A stretch of DNA of 32,801 nt from Candidatus Brocadia sp. (GCA_011525665.1 WYAU01000042.1:1-32801); one strand, 5' to 3'; positions 15,845 through 26,136 are shown, numbered from the stretch's first letter. Notes: generated from the sequence alone by a model not told the origin. Numbers and translations: made by a program.

Positions 15845-16345
15845 TTACTTTTTTGACGGGTCTGTAACCGCCGGTTTCACAGGGCTTCTTTTGGCGGTTA
15901 TTTCTTTGATTTCTATCTCAAGCACATTTGTCTTGTTCAGCATCGCATCTGTGAAAGGCACTTTGGGATTCTGAGGTGCATACTTTTCGGCAAGTTTCTG
16001 GAGGGCATAGTTCTTTGTGTTGACTTCAGAAAGTGTTTTTATGATTCCGAACACAATAACAGACCGATAAGCGACAGAAGAGGCGCAGGTAGGCTGCTTT
16101 ACAATTACGTTATTGACTTCTTCCACCTCAAAACATACATACGGATTAACTCTGATATTTTCCAGTTTTCTTCCTTCGTTTGCGCAGTGAAGGAAGATTT
16201 TGGAGGCCTCTTTGTCGTAAGTGAAATTCATGGGTGTGATATAGGGAATACCATGTGCGCATGTTCCCAACCTTCCCACCAGAGACGTTACAAGGATCTC
16301 CTCTATTTCGTTCTTATCCGTTATTGCTTTGTCTTTCCTTCTCAC
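15845..16345 (-). CDS. NimA-like FMN-binding protein of the pyridoxamine 5'-phosphate oxidase fold
   Basis: A 166-aa split-barrel flavoprotein. MRRKDKAITDKNEIEEIL at the start, GRLGTCAHGIPYITPMNF (about 29-46), HCANEGRKLENIRVNPYVCFEVE (53-75, in parts) and the AYRSVIVFGI segment are the signature of the pyridoxamine 5'-phosphate oxidase-like / nitroimidazole-resistance family. The real substrate is unknown; members reduce or bind diverse compounds with FMN. The start is a GTG at 16345, three bases after the aroF stop, so it is translationally close to aroF and belongs to that operon. The C-terminal SPVKPAVTDPSKK tail is a short basic extension. Confidence 0.87.
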   Translation of the reverse strand: MRRKDKAITDKNEIEEILVTSLVGRLGTCAHGIPYITPMNFTYDKEASKIFLHCANEGRKLENIRVNPYVCFEVEEVNNVIVKQPTCASSVAYRSVIVFGIIKTLSEVNTKNYALQKLAEKYAPQNPKVPFTDAMLNKTNVLEIEIKEITAKRSPVKPAVTDPSKK

Positions 16346-16348
16346 TGT

Positions 16349-17365
16349 TTATACTTTTCTTCCAACCGCTTCCGCTACGGGTTTTAATTCTTCCATGAGT
16401 TCTTCAAATGCTTCAAGGGTTATCGTTTGTGGGCCATCCACAAATGACTTTTCTGGTTCCGGATGGGTCTCGATGAGCAAACCGTCTGCGCCCACTGCCA
16501 CGGCGCCCTTGGACATCGGGTTCACAAGGCTCCTTTTCCCTGTTCCATGGCTGGGATCCACAATGATCGGGAGATGTGTCATCTCCCTGAGTTGAGGAAC
16601 AATACTCAGCGACAACGTAAACCGTGTATGGGTTTCAAAGGTCCGAATACCCCTTTCGCACAGAATGACATTGGGATTGTTTTGCGCCAGGATATATTCT
16701 GCGGCCAGGAGAAATTCGTCAATTGTGGCGGACATCCCGCGTTTTAAAATCACGGGTTTGCCCGCTTCACCCACGGCGCGCAGGAGTAAAAAATTCTGCA
16801 TGTTGCGTGTTCCAACCTGCAATATATCAGAATATTTGCTCACTAATTTTACGTGTTCCGGTGTAAGTACCTCGGTTACGATGGGCAGACCCGACGCCTC
16901 GCGGGCATGCGCCAGATGGACGAGACCTTCTTCCATAAGTCCCTGGAATGTATAGGGGTTGCTTCTGGGTTTGAATGCGCCCCCCCGCAATGCCGTTGCA
17001 CCGGCGTCTCTGACCCTTTTGGCGATTTCAATTATCTGCTCTTTGCTTTCAATAGCGCATGGTCCTGCAATAACGGCGATTTCTTCAGCGCCGATTTTTT
17101 TACCATTCTTCAGATGAATGATTGTTCTAAAGTCCTTTCCTTCCTTGCTGGCCAGTTTATATGGCGCAAGAATCGGAACGGATTTCTCCACGCCTGGCAT
17201 CACATCCCAGAAATCCGCAGGTAGTACCCGTTCATCCCCAATAACGGCAATTACATTCCGGTTCGTTCCCTGCAATACAACCCCTTTTAAGCCGGCCTTT
17301 TCTATATTTTCAAGGACGTGATCTATATCCTTTTTTGTTGACTCGGCCTTCATTACAATAATCAT
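16349..17365 (-). CDS. aroF: 3-deoxy-7-phosphoheptulonate (DAHP) synthase, type I-beta with N-terminal regulatory domain
   Basis: A 338-aa enzyme joining phosphoenolpyruvate and erythrose 4-phosphate, the entry step of aromatic amino acid synthesis. Residues 1 to about 70 form the ferredoxin-like regulatory domain found in the Thermotoga-type enzyme, where it mediates feedback by Tyr or Phe. The barrel has AGPCAIES, GGAFKPRSNPYTFQG, GTRNMQN, LKRGM, CERGIRTFET and PIIVDPSHGTGKR, the complete set of substrate and metal motifs. A GGTGGGGGTG ribosome site precedes the ATG. The gene follows a leader with an aromatic-rich peptide and an intrinsic terminator, so expression is probably attenuated by aromatic amino acid supply in addition to enzyme feedback. 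Confidence 0.96.
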   Translation of the reverse strand: MIIVMKAESTKKDIDHVLENIEKAGLKGVVLQGTNRNVIAVIGDERVLPADFWDVMPGVEKSVPILAPYKLASKEGKDFRTIIHLKNGKKIGAEEIAVIAGPCAIESKEQIIEIAKRVRDAGATALRGGAFKPRSNPYTFQGLMEEGLVHLAHAREASGLPIVTEVLTPEHVKLVSKYSDILQVGTRNMQNFLLLRAVGEAGKPVILKRGMSATIDEFLLAAEYILAQNNPNVILCERGIRTFETHTRFTLSLSIVPQLREMTHLPIIVDPSHGTGKRSLVNPMSKGAVAVGADGLLIETHPEPEKSFVDGPQTITLEAFEELMEELKPVAEAVGRKV

Positions 17366-17394
17366 GAGCTACACCCCCACCAAATTTTGTGGAC

Positions 17395-17427
17395 AAAAAA
17401 AAGCCCTAAAACCAACGGTTTTAGGGC
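17395..17427 (-). terminator. Attenuator (leader terminator) of aroF
   Basis: On the minus strand GCCCTAAAACC, loop GTT, GGTTTTAGGGC (17427-17403), then eight T (17402-17395). The perfect 11-bp stem with U-tract lies 29 bases before the aroF ATG, where a terminator would silence the gene unless it is controlled. The plus strand has no T-run here, so it acts on aroF transcription only. Confidence 0.93.
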
Positions 17428-17460
17428 AGTATAGAGAAAGCGTTTGCAATTAATATCGAA

Positions 17461-17471
17461 CCCTAATAACC
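17461..17471 (-). promoter_or_regulatory. Candidate antiterminator strand of the aroF attenuator
   Basis: GGTTATTAGGG, spanning the last Tyr codon and stop codon of the leader peptide, can pair with CCCTAAAACC, the 5' arm of the terminator, with one bulged A (10 pairs). A ribosome resting at the stop codon would mask it and let the terminator form. A ribosome stalled at the upstream Tyr codons would leave it free to form the antiterminator. Confidence 0.75.
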
Positions 17472-17546
17472 CCCTCGTTTATAATAATATTTAAAATAAT
17501 AAAATACCCAATAACAATATTTTAAATTATTCCCGGGGATATTCAT
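17463..17546 (-). CDS. Aromatic-rich leader peptide controlling aroF
   Basis: A 27-codon open frame on the minus strand from ATG (17544-17546) to TAG (17463-17465), with an AGGA ribosome site about nine bases upstream. It starts MNIPGNNLK and continues YCYWVFYYFKYYY, then KRGGY. Eleven of 27 residues are aromatic: Tyr at 10, 12, 16, 17, 20, 21, 22 and 27, Phe at 15 and 18, Trp at 13. It lies between the promoter and the leader terminator of the DAHP synthase gene, the classical place and composition of an attenuation peptide. The Tyr run at 20-22 ends nine bases before the antiterminator strand begins, the distance needed for stalling control. Tyrosine is the likely main signal, with Phe and Trp secondary. 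Confidence 0.88.
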   Translation of the reverse strand: MNIPGNNLKYCYWVFYYFKYYYKRGGY

Positions 17547-17585
17547 AACCGAATCCTATAAACAAAAGGAATTACTATACCCCAA

Positions 17586-17613
17586 ATTTTACATAACACC
17601 GTTTTATTGTCAA
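17586..17613 (-). promoter_or_regulatory. Promoter of the aroF operon
   Basis: On the minus strand TTGACA (17608-17613), 16-base spacer, TAAAAT (17586-17591). Transcription would begin near 17578, about 30 bases before the leader peptide ATG. Confidence 0.8.
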
Positions 17614-17737
17614 GTGTAATTTTTTTAATGCCTTGTCCTTGTAAGTTTTACGTTGAAAATATGAATGCTTTGGTATATTGTTTGATTTGATTCTTTCGTA
17701 CATTGTTTGTGTACATTCAAAAAAGGACTGAGAAAAT

Positions 17738-19960
17738 TTGAAAAAAAGTCTCCCTCTTTTGTGCTTATTGCTGCCCTTCCTTATTTCAATTATCGTTTAT
17801 CTGAATTGCCTGGAGAATTCCTTTGTTTACGACGATGAATCGACGATCATTAACAATTACTTCATACGGTATTGGAGTAATTTCCCAAATCTTTTTACCG
17901 GTAAATACTTTGTCCTTTCGGCAGAACTAACGTATCGCCCGGTAGTAACCCTGTCATATTTTATTGATTATACCTTCTGGCATTTGAATCCATTGGGGTA
18001 TCATCTTACCAATATACTCCTTCACTCCGTTAATAGCGTCCTCTTCTTTGTTTTTGCCTTTCTGATAGTGAAAAAAAGATCAGGCGCCTTGATTGCTGCC
18101 CTCTTTTTTTCATCCTTTCCTGTCTTTTCTGAAGCAGTCAATGCCATTGGTTTTCGGGAAGACCTCATGGCATTTCTGTTTCTGATCCTGGCCTTCATTT
18201 TTTATTTGAAGACAGGTGCTGCTCATTTTCGGGGTAGACACAATGCCTTTTCGTCTGTTTCCAGAGAAACCGATCCAAAAGGTATGTGTGTCACCACCCC
18301 TTTGCCCCCTCCTTGCGAAGGAGGGAAAAGAGGGGAGGTTATAAAATCACAAAAAGTTTCATTTGATGGGGAACAATTACAAAAAACAGGCCAATTAAGA
18401 TATATCCTTTATTATTCCCTGTCACTGATTTCTTATTTTTTGAGTCTTTTTTCCAAAGAAATGGCAATTACTTTTCCTTTCTTGATAGTCTTGTACGACT
18501 TGATTTTTCAAGGCCTTTTAGTAAAAAATGATAATCCTTCTTTCTCTCCCTTTGGGGGAGGGGGAATTGGGCTCTTGAATCTCAAATCAAAATTTCTCCA
18601 GTATTATTTGGGATATTTTTTGATTACTGTTTTATATGTCTTAACCCGTTTTTACTTTCTCCATAATCCCCGGGAATCACATATCCCTTATCCACAGGAT
18701 AGTCTTTTCATCAACTTCCTGACCATGACTCACGTGCTGGCCTCTTATGTAAAACTTCTCTTCCTCCCTTTTAAACTGAATGCCGATTACATCGTCCCTT
18801 TTCCTGTATCGCCTGTAAACATCTCATTTTGGTTGTCTGTCTTGCTTTTTATGGCAATAGGTATATTTACATTCCGGTTACGATCTCACCATAAGCATAT
18901 TTTCTTTTTTATCCTCTGGTTCTTTGCCACACTCATCCCGGTGATGAACATTGTGCCATTGGGGAATATCATGGCGGAACGTTATTTATATATACCGGGT
19001 GCTGGTTTTTGCATGATTGCCGCTCGTTTGCTATCAAAAAGGCAAAATAGATTCAGCGCTGAATCTTTCCATGCTTTTCCCCTTGGGCACAGGAGGGATA
19101 AAGGTGGGGTAAAAAAGAATGCTTTTGCAGGGCGTATTATTGCTTCATATCTGCCGTTATCCGGTTTCTTCATCTTTGTATTATTCTTCATTCTGATGGG
19201 GAATGCCTGCCTGACTTTATGGAGAAACAATGACTGGAAGGATGGCTTACAATTATGGTCAAAGACAATTCTTACCTCACCAAACAGTTTCAGGGCGCAC
19301 ATTAACCTGGGGAATGCTTATGAAAAAGAGGGGCTCAACAACGCGGCCCTGGAAGAATACCAAAAGGCCTTATCCATCGATCCACATGATGCTGATGTCT
19401 ACAATAACCTTGGAGTCTATTATAACACGATGAACATTTTTGATGACGCCATCCGGTACTTCACAAAATGCCTGAGTATAAATCCCCGTCATGCGCGGGC
19501 GTATAATAATCTGGGTGTTGTGTTGACAAGGCAAAGGCGTTTAAGTGATGCGATTCAGGCATTCTGGCAGGCCGTCTCCCTTAATCCGCTGTATCCTGAT
19601 GCCCATAACAACCTGGGTATAGCTTATTATAGAAAAGGGCTGATGGACGATGCCGAACGTGAGTTTAAATTAACCATCAGCATAGAACCTTATCACGCGG
19701 AGGCCCATAACGACCTCGGAATTTTGTACACGGATAAGCATCTGTACGATGACGCCATTTATGAGTTTGAGACAGCTACACAGATAAAACCTGACTATGC
19801 AAATGCCCACATGAACCTGGGTGCGGTTATCCTCAGACACAGGAAGGATAAAGGCAGGGCATTGTTTCACCTGAAAGAGAGCATAAAAATCGACCCATAC
19901 CAGGAACAGGCGGCTGGAATAAAAAAGCTTATACAGCAATTGGAAGAAGCTGCCAGATGA
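17738..19960 (+). CDS. TMTC-like membrane protein: GT-C glycosyltransferase-type N-terminus with C-terminal TPR repeats
   Basis: A 740-aa protein starting at TTG (17738) after an AAGGACTGAG site. A signal-anchor is followed by VYDDESTI (residues 30-37, acidic residues Asp32/Asp33 in the first external loop) and TYRPVVTLSYF (about 65-75), hallmarks of the TMTC/PMT-type lipid-linked sugar transferase fold. Eight to ten hydrophobic segments run to about residue 490. From about 520 to 735 there are six TPR repeats (for example AYNNLGVVLTRQRRLSDAIQ). Bacterial relatives are poorly characterised; protein O-glycosylation is an inference. Three loops, about residues 170-222, 266-285 and 440-465, are Pro/Gly/Lys-rich and encoded by C-rich hairpin repeats inserted in frame. 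Confidence 0.85.
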   Translation: MKKSLPLLCLLLPFLISIIVYLNCLENSFVYDDESTIINNYFIRYWSNFPNLFTGKYFVLSAELTYRPVVTLSYFIDYTFWHLNPLGYHLTNILLHSVNSVLFFVFAFLIVKKRSGALIAALFFSSFPVFSEAVNAIGFREDLMAFLFLILAFIFYLKTGAAHFRGRHNAFSSVSRETDPKGMCVTTPLPPPCEGGKRGEVIKSQKVSFDGEQLQKTGQLRYILYYSLSLISYFLSLFSKEMAITFPFLIVLYDLIFQGLLVKNDNPSFSPFGGGGIGLLNLKSKFLQYYLGYFLITVLYVLTRFYFLHNPRESHIPYPQDSLFINFLTMTHVLASYVKLLFLPFKLNADYIVPFPVSPVNISFWLSVLLFMAIGIFTFRLRSHHKHIFFFILWFFATLIPVMNIVPLGNIMAERYLYIPGAGFCMIAARLLSKRQNRFSAESFHAFPLGHRRDKGGVKKNAFAGRIIASYLPLSGFFIFVLFFILMGNACLTLWRNNDWKDGLQLWSKTILTSPNSFRAHINLGNAYEKEGLNNAALEEYQKALSIDPHDADVYNNLGVYYNTMNIFDDAIRYFTKCLSINPRHARAYNNLGVVLTRQRRLSDAIQAFWQAVSLNPLYPDAHNNLGIAYYRKGLMDDAEREFKLTISIEPYHAEAHNDLGILYTDKHLYDDAIYEFETATQIKPDYANAHMNLGAVILRHRKDKGRALFHLKESIKIDPYQEQAAGIKKLIQQLEEAAR
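18292..18342. repeat. In-frame hairpin repeat in the TMTC-like gene
   Basis: CCCTCCTT, loop GCG, AAGGAGGG at the centre, flanked by ACCCCTTTGC and AAAAGAGGGG. It has the same C-rich build as the intergenic palindrome at 7297-7342 and encodes TPLPPPCEGGKRGE in an expected extramembrane loop. A weaker relative lies at about 18541-18570. Confidence 0.7.
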
Positions 19961-19986
19961 ATTAAAAAAGTTGTAACAGTTCAGTC

Positions 19987-20126
19987 CACCGCAGAGACGC
20001 AAAGGACGCAGGGAAAAAAACTTTAAATGAGAGAAAAAAACACCTGGTAGAAACGCCCACGAGGGAACGCCTGTACATGACTACAATTCAGCAACTACTT
20101 TATAAAAATGTTACCTTTGCGCGGTG
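19987..20126. repeat. Inverted repeat pair downstream of the TMTC-like gene
   Basis: CACCGC plus CGCAAAGG (19987-20005, split by five bases) and their complement CCTTTGCGCGGTG (20114-20126) bracket about 110 bases between two convergent genes. No gene lies between. They look like ends of a decayed dispersed repeat. Confidence 0.35.
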
Positions 20127-20131
20127 AACTA

Positions 20132-21232
20132 TTACTGTTTCGCAAGGCTATTAAGAATATCGATGCCGCGCCTGATGGTCTCTTCTGATGCGGCGTAAGA
20201 GATGCGGAAATGGGTATGGTGTTCGGAGAAGACGCTTCCGGGGATAATGAGGAGGTTCTTTTGAATGGCAGATGCCACAAACTCTTCATCGGCGCCCCAT
20301 GGCACCTGTGGGAAAAGGTAAAAAGCACCGCCGGGTTTTACCACGTGATACCTGTCCTTTAACCCGTCATACATCAAATCCCTTTTCTTTTTATAGGTTG
20401 CGATATATTTACTCATATCTGTGTCTAAGGATTTTGCCACGGCGTACTGAGCCGGAGAAGGCGCACATACGAAAGTGTATTGTTGAAGTTTGATCATCTC
20501 ATTGATGATATTGGCAGGTCCTGCAGCGTAGCCCATCCGCCAGCCTGTCATGGCAAATGATTTGGAAAACCCGTCCAGGATTAACGTCTTTTCATAGTAC
20601 CGGCCGATACTGTCAAACTCCCGATTATAATCATAATCATGATATATTTCATCTGAGATAATGAGGAGGTTGTGCCTTCTTGCCAGATCTGCAATATCCT
20701 TCAGTTCTTGGGTGGTACTCATAACACCTGTCGGGTTTGCAGGGCTGTTGATAACCAGTATCGTTGTTTTTTTGGTAATATGGGGCTGGATGCGCGCAGC
20801 CGTTAGTTTAAAGTCCGGGTAAGTATCAATGAATACAGCTTTGCCGCCGCAGAAATTGGCAAAATGTTTATAGCTCACAAAGGCGGGGTCTGGTATGAGT
20901 ATCTCATCTTCGGGATTGATCAGAACCAGGAAAGCCAGCGTCAATGCCCCGGAAACACCAGAGGTGATTATGATACTTTCGGCATTTACTCCGCGTTCAC
21001 TCTGAAGCCGTTTGAGTAAGTTGTTCCGAAGTTCGGGTATACCTTGTGTGACGGTATATTTATTGGAGCCGTCCTGAATGGCCTTAATAGCCTCGGTTTT
21101 AATCTCCTCTGGAACGTCAAAATCCGGCTGACCTATACTGAGGTTCACCGGATTTTGCATTTTTTGCGCCAGATCAAAGACCTTTCGAATTCCCGAGGAG
21201 TCGATTTTCGACATCCTGTGGGCGATCATCAT
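20132..21232 (-). CDS. Aspartate-type class I aminotransferase
   Basis: A 366-aa PLP enzyme. The cofactor lysine is Lys224 in DGFSKSFAMTGWRMGY. INSPANPTGV (161-170) and ISDEIYHDY (192-200) give the Asn, Asp and Tyr ligands, and NLSIGQPDFDVP near residue 30 is the usual N-terminal signature. It most resembles the aspartate/aromatic aminotransferases of subgroup I-gamma; the exact amino donor cannot be fixed from sequence. Its ATG overlaps the stop of the small basic protein gene (ATGA), so the two are coupled and belong to the SPOR-like, small basic protein, aminotransferase operon. Confidence 0.92.
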   Translation of the reverse strand: MMIAHRMSKIDSSGIRKVFDLAQKMQNPVNLSIGQPDFDVPEEIKTEAIKAIQDGSNKYTVTQGIPELRNNLLKRLQSERGVNAESIIITSGVSGALTLAFLVLINPEDEILIPDPAFVSYKHFANFCGGKAVFIDTYPDFKLTAARIQPHITKKTTILVINSPANPTGVMSTTQELKDIADLARRHNLLIISDEIYHDYDYNREFDSIGRYYEKTLILDGFSKSFAMTGWRMGYAAGPANIINEMIKLQQYTFVCAPSPAQYAVAKSLDTDMSKYIATYKKKRDLMYDGLKDRYHVVKPGGAFYLFPQVPWGADEEFVASAIQKNLLIIPGSVFSEHHTHFRISYAASEETIRRGIDILNSLAKQ

Positions 21233-21489
21233 TTCTTTGCCTTTTCTTTAGCAGCTGGCGCCGCTGCTGATGCCGCCGGGGCAGCTTCCGATTCCGCCTT
21301 AGCAGCCTTTTTCTCTGATTTTGCCTTTCGTTTTACCTTGACAGTTTTTACCTTGGGAATGCCGAAGACAGACATCGTTGGCTCCCATTTTCCCTCTGCC
21401 TTAAGTATTTTGATGCGTTCTGTCCTTGTAAACACATTCCGGGGCCTTACCAATTTACCCTTTGTTTTCAGACTTTTATCGATACTCAT
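21229..21489 (-). CDS. Small basic protein of the planctomycete/verrucomicrobial/chlamydial type
   Basis: An 86-aa strongly basic protein. MSIDKSLKTKGKLVRPRNVF, then TRTERIKILKAEGKW and SVFGIPKVK, match the small basic protein family restricted to the PVC superphylum (I recall it as TIGR04137). The C-terminal third is Lys/Ala/Glu-rich and low in complexity (KKAAKAESEAAPAASAAAP), resembling tails of ribosome- or nucleic acid-binding proteins. The function is not established; association with RNA or ribosomes is a guess from charge. A GAGGAGGAAAA ribosome site precedes the ATG, and translation runs into the aminotransferase gene by a four-base overlap. Confidence 0.9.
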   Translation of the reverse strand: MSIDKSLKTKGKLVRPRNVFTRTERIKILKAEGKWEPTMSVFGIPKVKTVKVKRKAKSEKKAAKAESEAAPAASAAAPAAKEKAKK

Positions 21490-21504
21490 TTTTCCTCCTC
21501 AATT

Positions 21505-22332
21505 TTATCTCATACGTATGGGATAACATCCCTCAAATTGTTTTCTGTTTTCATACTTAAATTCACCAATCGTCTTTTGTGCGCTGATCAAGGCGGGACT
21601 ATCACTTGTTTCAAATTCGCCCACACAAATAAAAATTTCCTTACCGGTATTAACAATAAATGTATCATGGCCTAATGTGTTCTGAATTGTTTTGGCAATC
21701 TCTTTTGCCTTTTCAATATTTTCTTTGGTATTTTTATATGATATTACGCGCAGCGTCCATTTATCCTTGATAACCGGCTTTGGGTGTTCTATTTGTTTTT
21801 CTGATTTTATCGGGGCAATTTTATTTTCGTCCTTCTGGATAACATCCACAGGTTGTGGAGGTCCAAAAGCAGTTTTTTTGGGTTCCTGAGGTTCTATCGT
21901 TTCCAACCATTCTTCCGCCTGACTCATTATACCCTTATTGTATCCCACCTTATGTCCGATAAAAAAGCATGCGATGGATAAAAAAGTTGCCGCTATCGCG
22001 CCAATAATAAGCGTCTCTTGCCGGAGTACTACCTCGTCCCTACGTAACATCCGTTCATGTCTTGATGGAGGAGAAGAAGGAGGAACGGGGGGAGATTCTT
22101 CTGGTTTTTCTTTTAAAATAGCATTTTCTGAACTTGTTTTTTTAATCCATCCCAGGGGGTCTGCCGGGGCTGGTTTGGCAACCTCTTTGTCCTCCGGAAT
22201 GGGAGTTTTGTGTTGAGGACTTATCTCCGGTGCCTCTTTTTGAGATTTGATCCCGTCCTTTTGAGCATCCTGTACCTTCTGTGGTGGTTTGAATATCTCA
22301 AAAAACTCCCTTGAATCATTTCCTTTGGTCAT
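21505..22332 (-). CDS. Single-pass membrane protein with C-terminal SPOR-like domain
   Basis: A 275-aa protein. Residues 1 to about 105 are Pro/Lys/Glu-rich and probably disordered and cytoplasmic. One membrane segment, LIIGAIAATFLSIACFFIGHKVGY, sits near 108-132 (shown here as its ends LIIGAIAATF and FFIGHKVGY). A second charged linker leads to a folded C-terminal domain from about 192, KWTLRVISYKNTKENIEKA to FEGCYPIRMR, with the alternating beta-alpha pattern of SPOR domains, which bind glycan in cell-wall septa. The match to SPOR is by pattern only. It is the first gene of a three-gene operon with a promoter at 22422-22450. GGAGAGGAAAATTT precedes the ATG. Confidence 0.75.
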   Translation of the reverse strand: MTKGNDSREFFEIFKPPQKVQDAQKDGIKSQKEAPEISPQHKTPIPEDKEVAKPAPADPLGWIKKTSSENAILKEKPEESPPVPPSSPPSRHERMLRRDEVVLRQETLIIGAIAATFLSIACFFIGHKVGYNKGIMSQAEEWLETIEPQEPKKTAFGPPQPVDVIQKDENKIAPIKSEKQIEHPKPVIKDKWTLRVISYKNTKENIEKAKEIAKTIQNTLGHDTFIVNTGKEIFICVGEFETSDSPALISAQKTIGEFKYENRKQFEGCYPIRMR

Positions 22333-22421
22333 AAATTTTCCTCTCCATACTTAGGATAATTTATTGAATTCGTAAGAATTTAATATAATGGGAGTTATAC
22401 CACTATCCACATTTTTGTTGA

Positions 22422-22450
22422 ATTTTATAACAGATTTGCGATAAAGTCAA
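22422..22450 (-). promoter_or_regulatory. Promoter of the SPOR-like / small basic protein / aminotransferase operon
   Basis: On the minus strand TTGACT (22445-22450), 17-base spacer, TAAAAT (22422-22427), about 90 bases before the first gene of the operon. Confidence 0.7.
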
Positions 22451-22478
22451 GCGATTTATATCTTTAAAACATAACACG

Positions 22479-22506
22479 TTGACAGCCGTTTAAATTGTGA
22501 TATACT
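22479..22506 (+). promoter_or_regulatory. Promoter of ligA (extended -10)
   Basis: TTGACA (22479-22484), 16-base spacer, TATACT (22501-22506) with TG one base upstream, an extended -10. It lies 80 bases before the ligA ATG and is divergent from the promoter at 22422-22450. Confidence 0.8.
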
Positions 22507-22528
22507 GGGTTTTTTCTGATACTTATAA

Positions 22529-24604
<2,076 letters not shown>

Positions 24605-24774
24605 TAAAAACAGTAGAAACCATGGATTGTACAAATGTAATGAAACACGGGTCGTCCGGTAATAAGCCGTCAGAAATCTGATAAAAACCGACTGCAGGCT
24701 GCTGACATCTGGATACTAACAAAAAAGGTATGATTTTTTTAGAACGTGATTTAAAATTCAAAGGAATAATTCAA

Positions 24775-26136
24775 ATGGAAAAATTGATAAAAGATGCCCT
24801 GAAACCAGCAATAGCCGACTATATTGAAATTAGAGTACAGGAAGGAGTCAGTACAGGCATTACCTATGTAGGGAAGGAACTTGAGAATATTGGTGAAAAT
24901 AATTCGTTCGGTGGATGCGTCAGGGCATTGATAAAAGGCGGGTGGGGATTTGTTGCCTTTAACGACATTGCGCATCTTCCCAGATACGTGGAAATGGCCT
25001 GCGAACAGGCACGGTTTGTTGGCGTTGCGGAAAGTCAGCTTGCGCCAATACCTGTTAGAAATGACCATGTTAAAACAGAGGTGGAAATTGACCCCGCAGA
25101 TATCTCCCTGACGGACAAACAGGCTATGTGTAATAAATACAACAACATAATCCTTTCTTCGAAACAGATACAGACCTCTAATGTGCGTTACGTGGATTCC
25201 CATGGGGCAGTATATTTTGCCAACACCGAAGGGAGCTTTATTGTGCAGGAAACCATTTTTTGCGGGATTTCACTCCTTGCCATGGCAAGGGACGGGATGA
25301 ATGTGCAACAGGCCTATCATTCTGCGGGTGATTTACGGGGTTTCAGCAATGTTCAGGAGATGGAGCACAAATGCGAAGAAGTCACGAAGCGTGCGGTTGA
25401 CCTGCTCTCGGCAAAGCCGGTAACGGGGGGGAAATATACCGTTATTATTGATCCAAAACTTTGCGGGGTCTTTGTCCATGAGGCCTTCGGACATCTCAGC
25501 GAGGCCGATTTTATCTATGAAAATAAAAAACTTCGGGAAATTATGGCGCTTGAAAAACGCTTTGGGATCGATGCCCTTTCCATTGTGGATGATGGCTCAC
25601 TGGTCGGCGAGGCAGGGTACAACAAATACGATAACGAAGGCACCCCCACCCAAAAAACCTATCTCATTAAAGAGGGTATTTTAACAAGCAGACTCCATTC
25701 GAGGGAAACAGCTGCCAAGATGAACGAAAAACCAACAGGTAACGCAAGGGCTATAGGTTATGCCCATGCCCCCATTGTACGCATGACGAATACCTATATG
25801 GAACCCCGTGATTACACCTTTCAGAAAATGCTCTCCGAAGTTGATAACGGCATTTATGCCATTGGCGCCCTGGGCGGACAGACCAACATGGAAATGTTTA
25901 CCTTTAGCGCCGAAGAGGCTTACATGATACGGAACGGGAAGATACAGGAAAAGATACGGGATGTTGTTCTTACGGGAAACGTGTTTGAAACGCTTATGAA
26001 TATTGATGCCATTGGAGACGACCTCAAGATATATGGAGGTTTGGGAGGGTGTGGGAAGGGCGGACAATCACCACTGCGTGTCAGTGACGGCGGCCCGCAC
26101 GTCCGAATAAGAAATGTTGTTATTGGTGGAAGATAA
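24775..26136 (+). CDS. tldD: TldD metalloprotease subunit
   Basis: A 453-aa protein of the TldD/TldE (PmbA) family, which forms a heterodimeric peptidase that trims unfolded or modified peptides. The zinc motif HEAFGH is at 235-240; GGCGKGGQSPLRVSDGGPHVRI near the C-terminus (residues about 422-443) carries the conserved Cys and His. The start is placed at the ATG at 24775, which has an AAGGA site nine bases upstream and aligns with family starts; an upstream in-frame ATG at 24730 would add 15 unlikely residues. Its partner tldE is present at 29540-30853, separated by two pilT-type genes and a broken gene. Confidence 0.95.
   Translation: MEKLIKDALKPAIADYIEIRVQEGVSTGITYVGKELENIGENNSFGGCVRALIKGGWGFVAFNDIAHLPRYVEMACEQARFVGVAESQLAPIPVRNDHVKTEVEIDPADISLTDKQAMCNKYNNIILSSKQIQTSNVRYVDSHGAVYFANTEGSFIVQETIFCGISLLAMARDGMNVQQAYHSAGDLRGFSNVQEMEHKCEEVTKRAVDLLSAKPVTGGKYTVIIDPKLCGVFVHEAFGHLSEADFIYENKKLREIMALEKRFGIDALSIVDDGSLVGEAGYNKYDNEGTPTQKTYLIKEGILTSRLHSRETAAKMNEKPTGNARAIGYAHAPIVRMTNTYMEPRDYTFQKMLSEVDNGIYAIGALGGQTNMEMFTFSAEEAYMIRNGKIQEKIRDVVLTGNVFETLMNIDAIGDDLKIYGGLGGCGKGGQSPLRVSDGGPHVRIRNVVIGGR

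Noticed and set aside
17403-17427. The aroF leader hairpin as a plus-strand terminator
   Set aside because: The T-run exists only on the minus strand and no plus-strand gene ends there.
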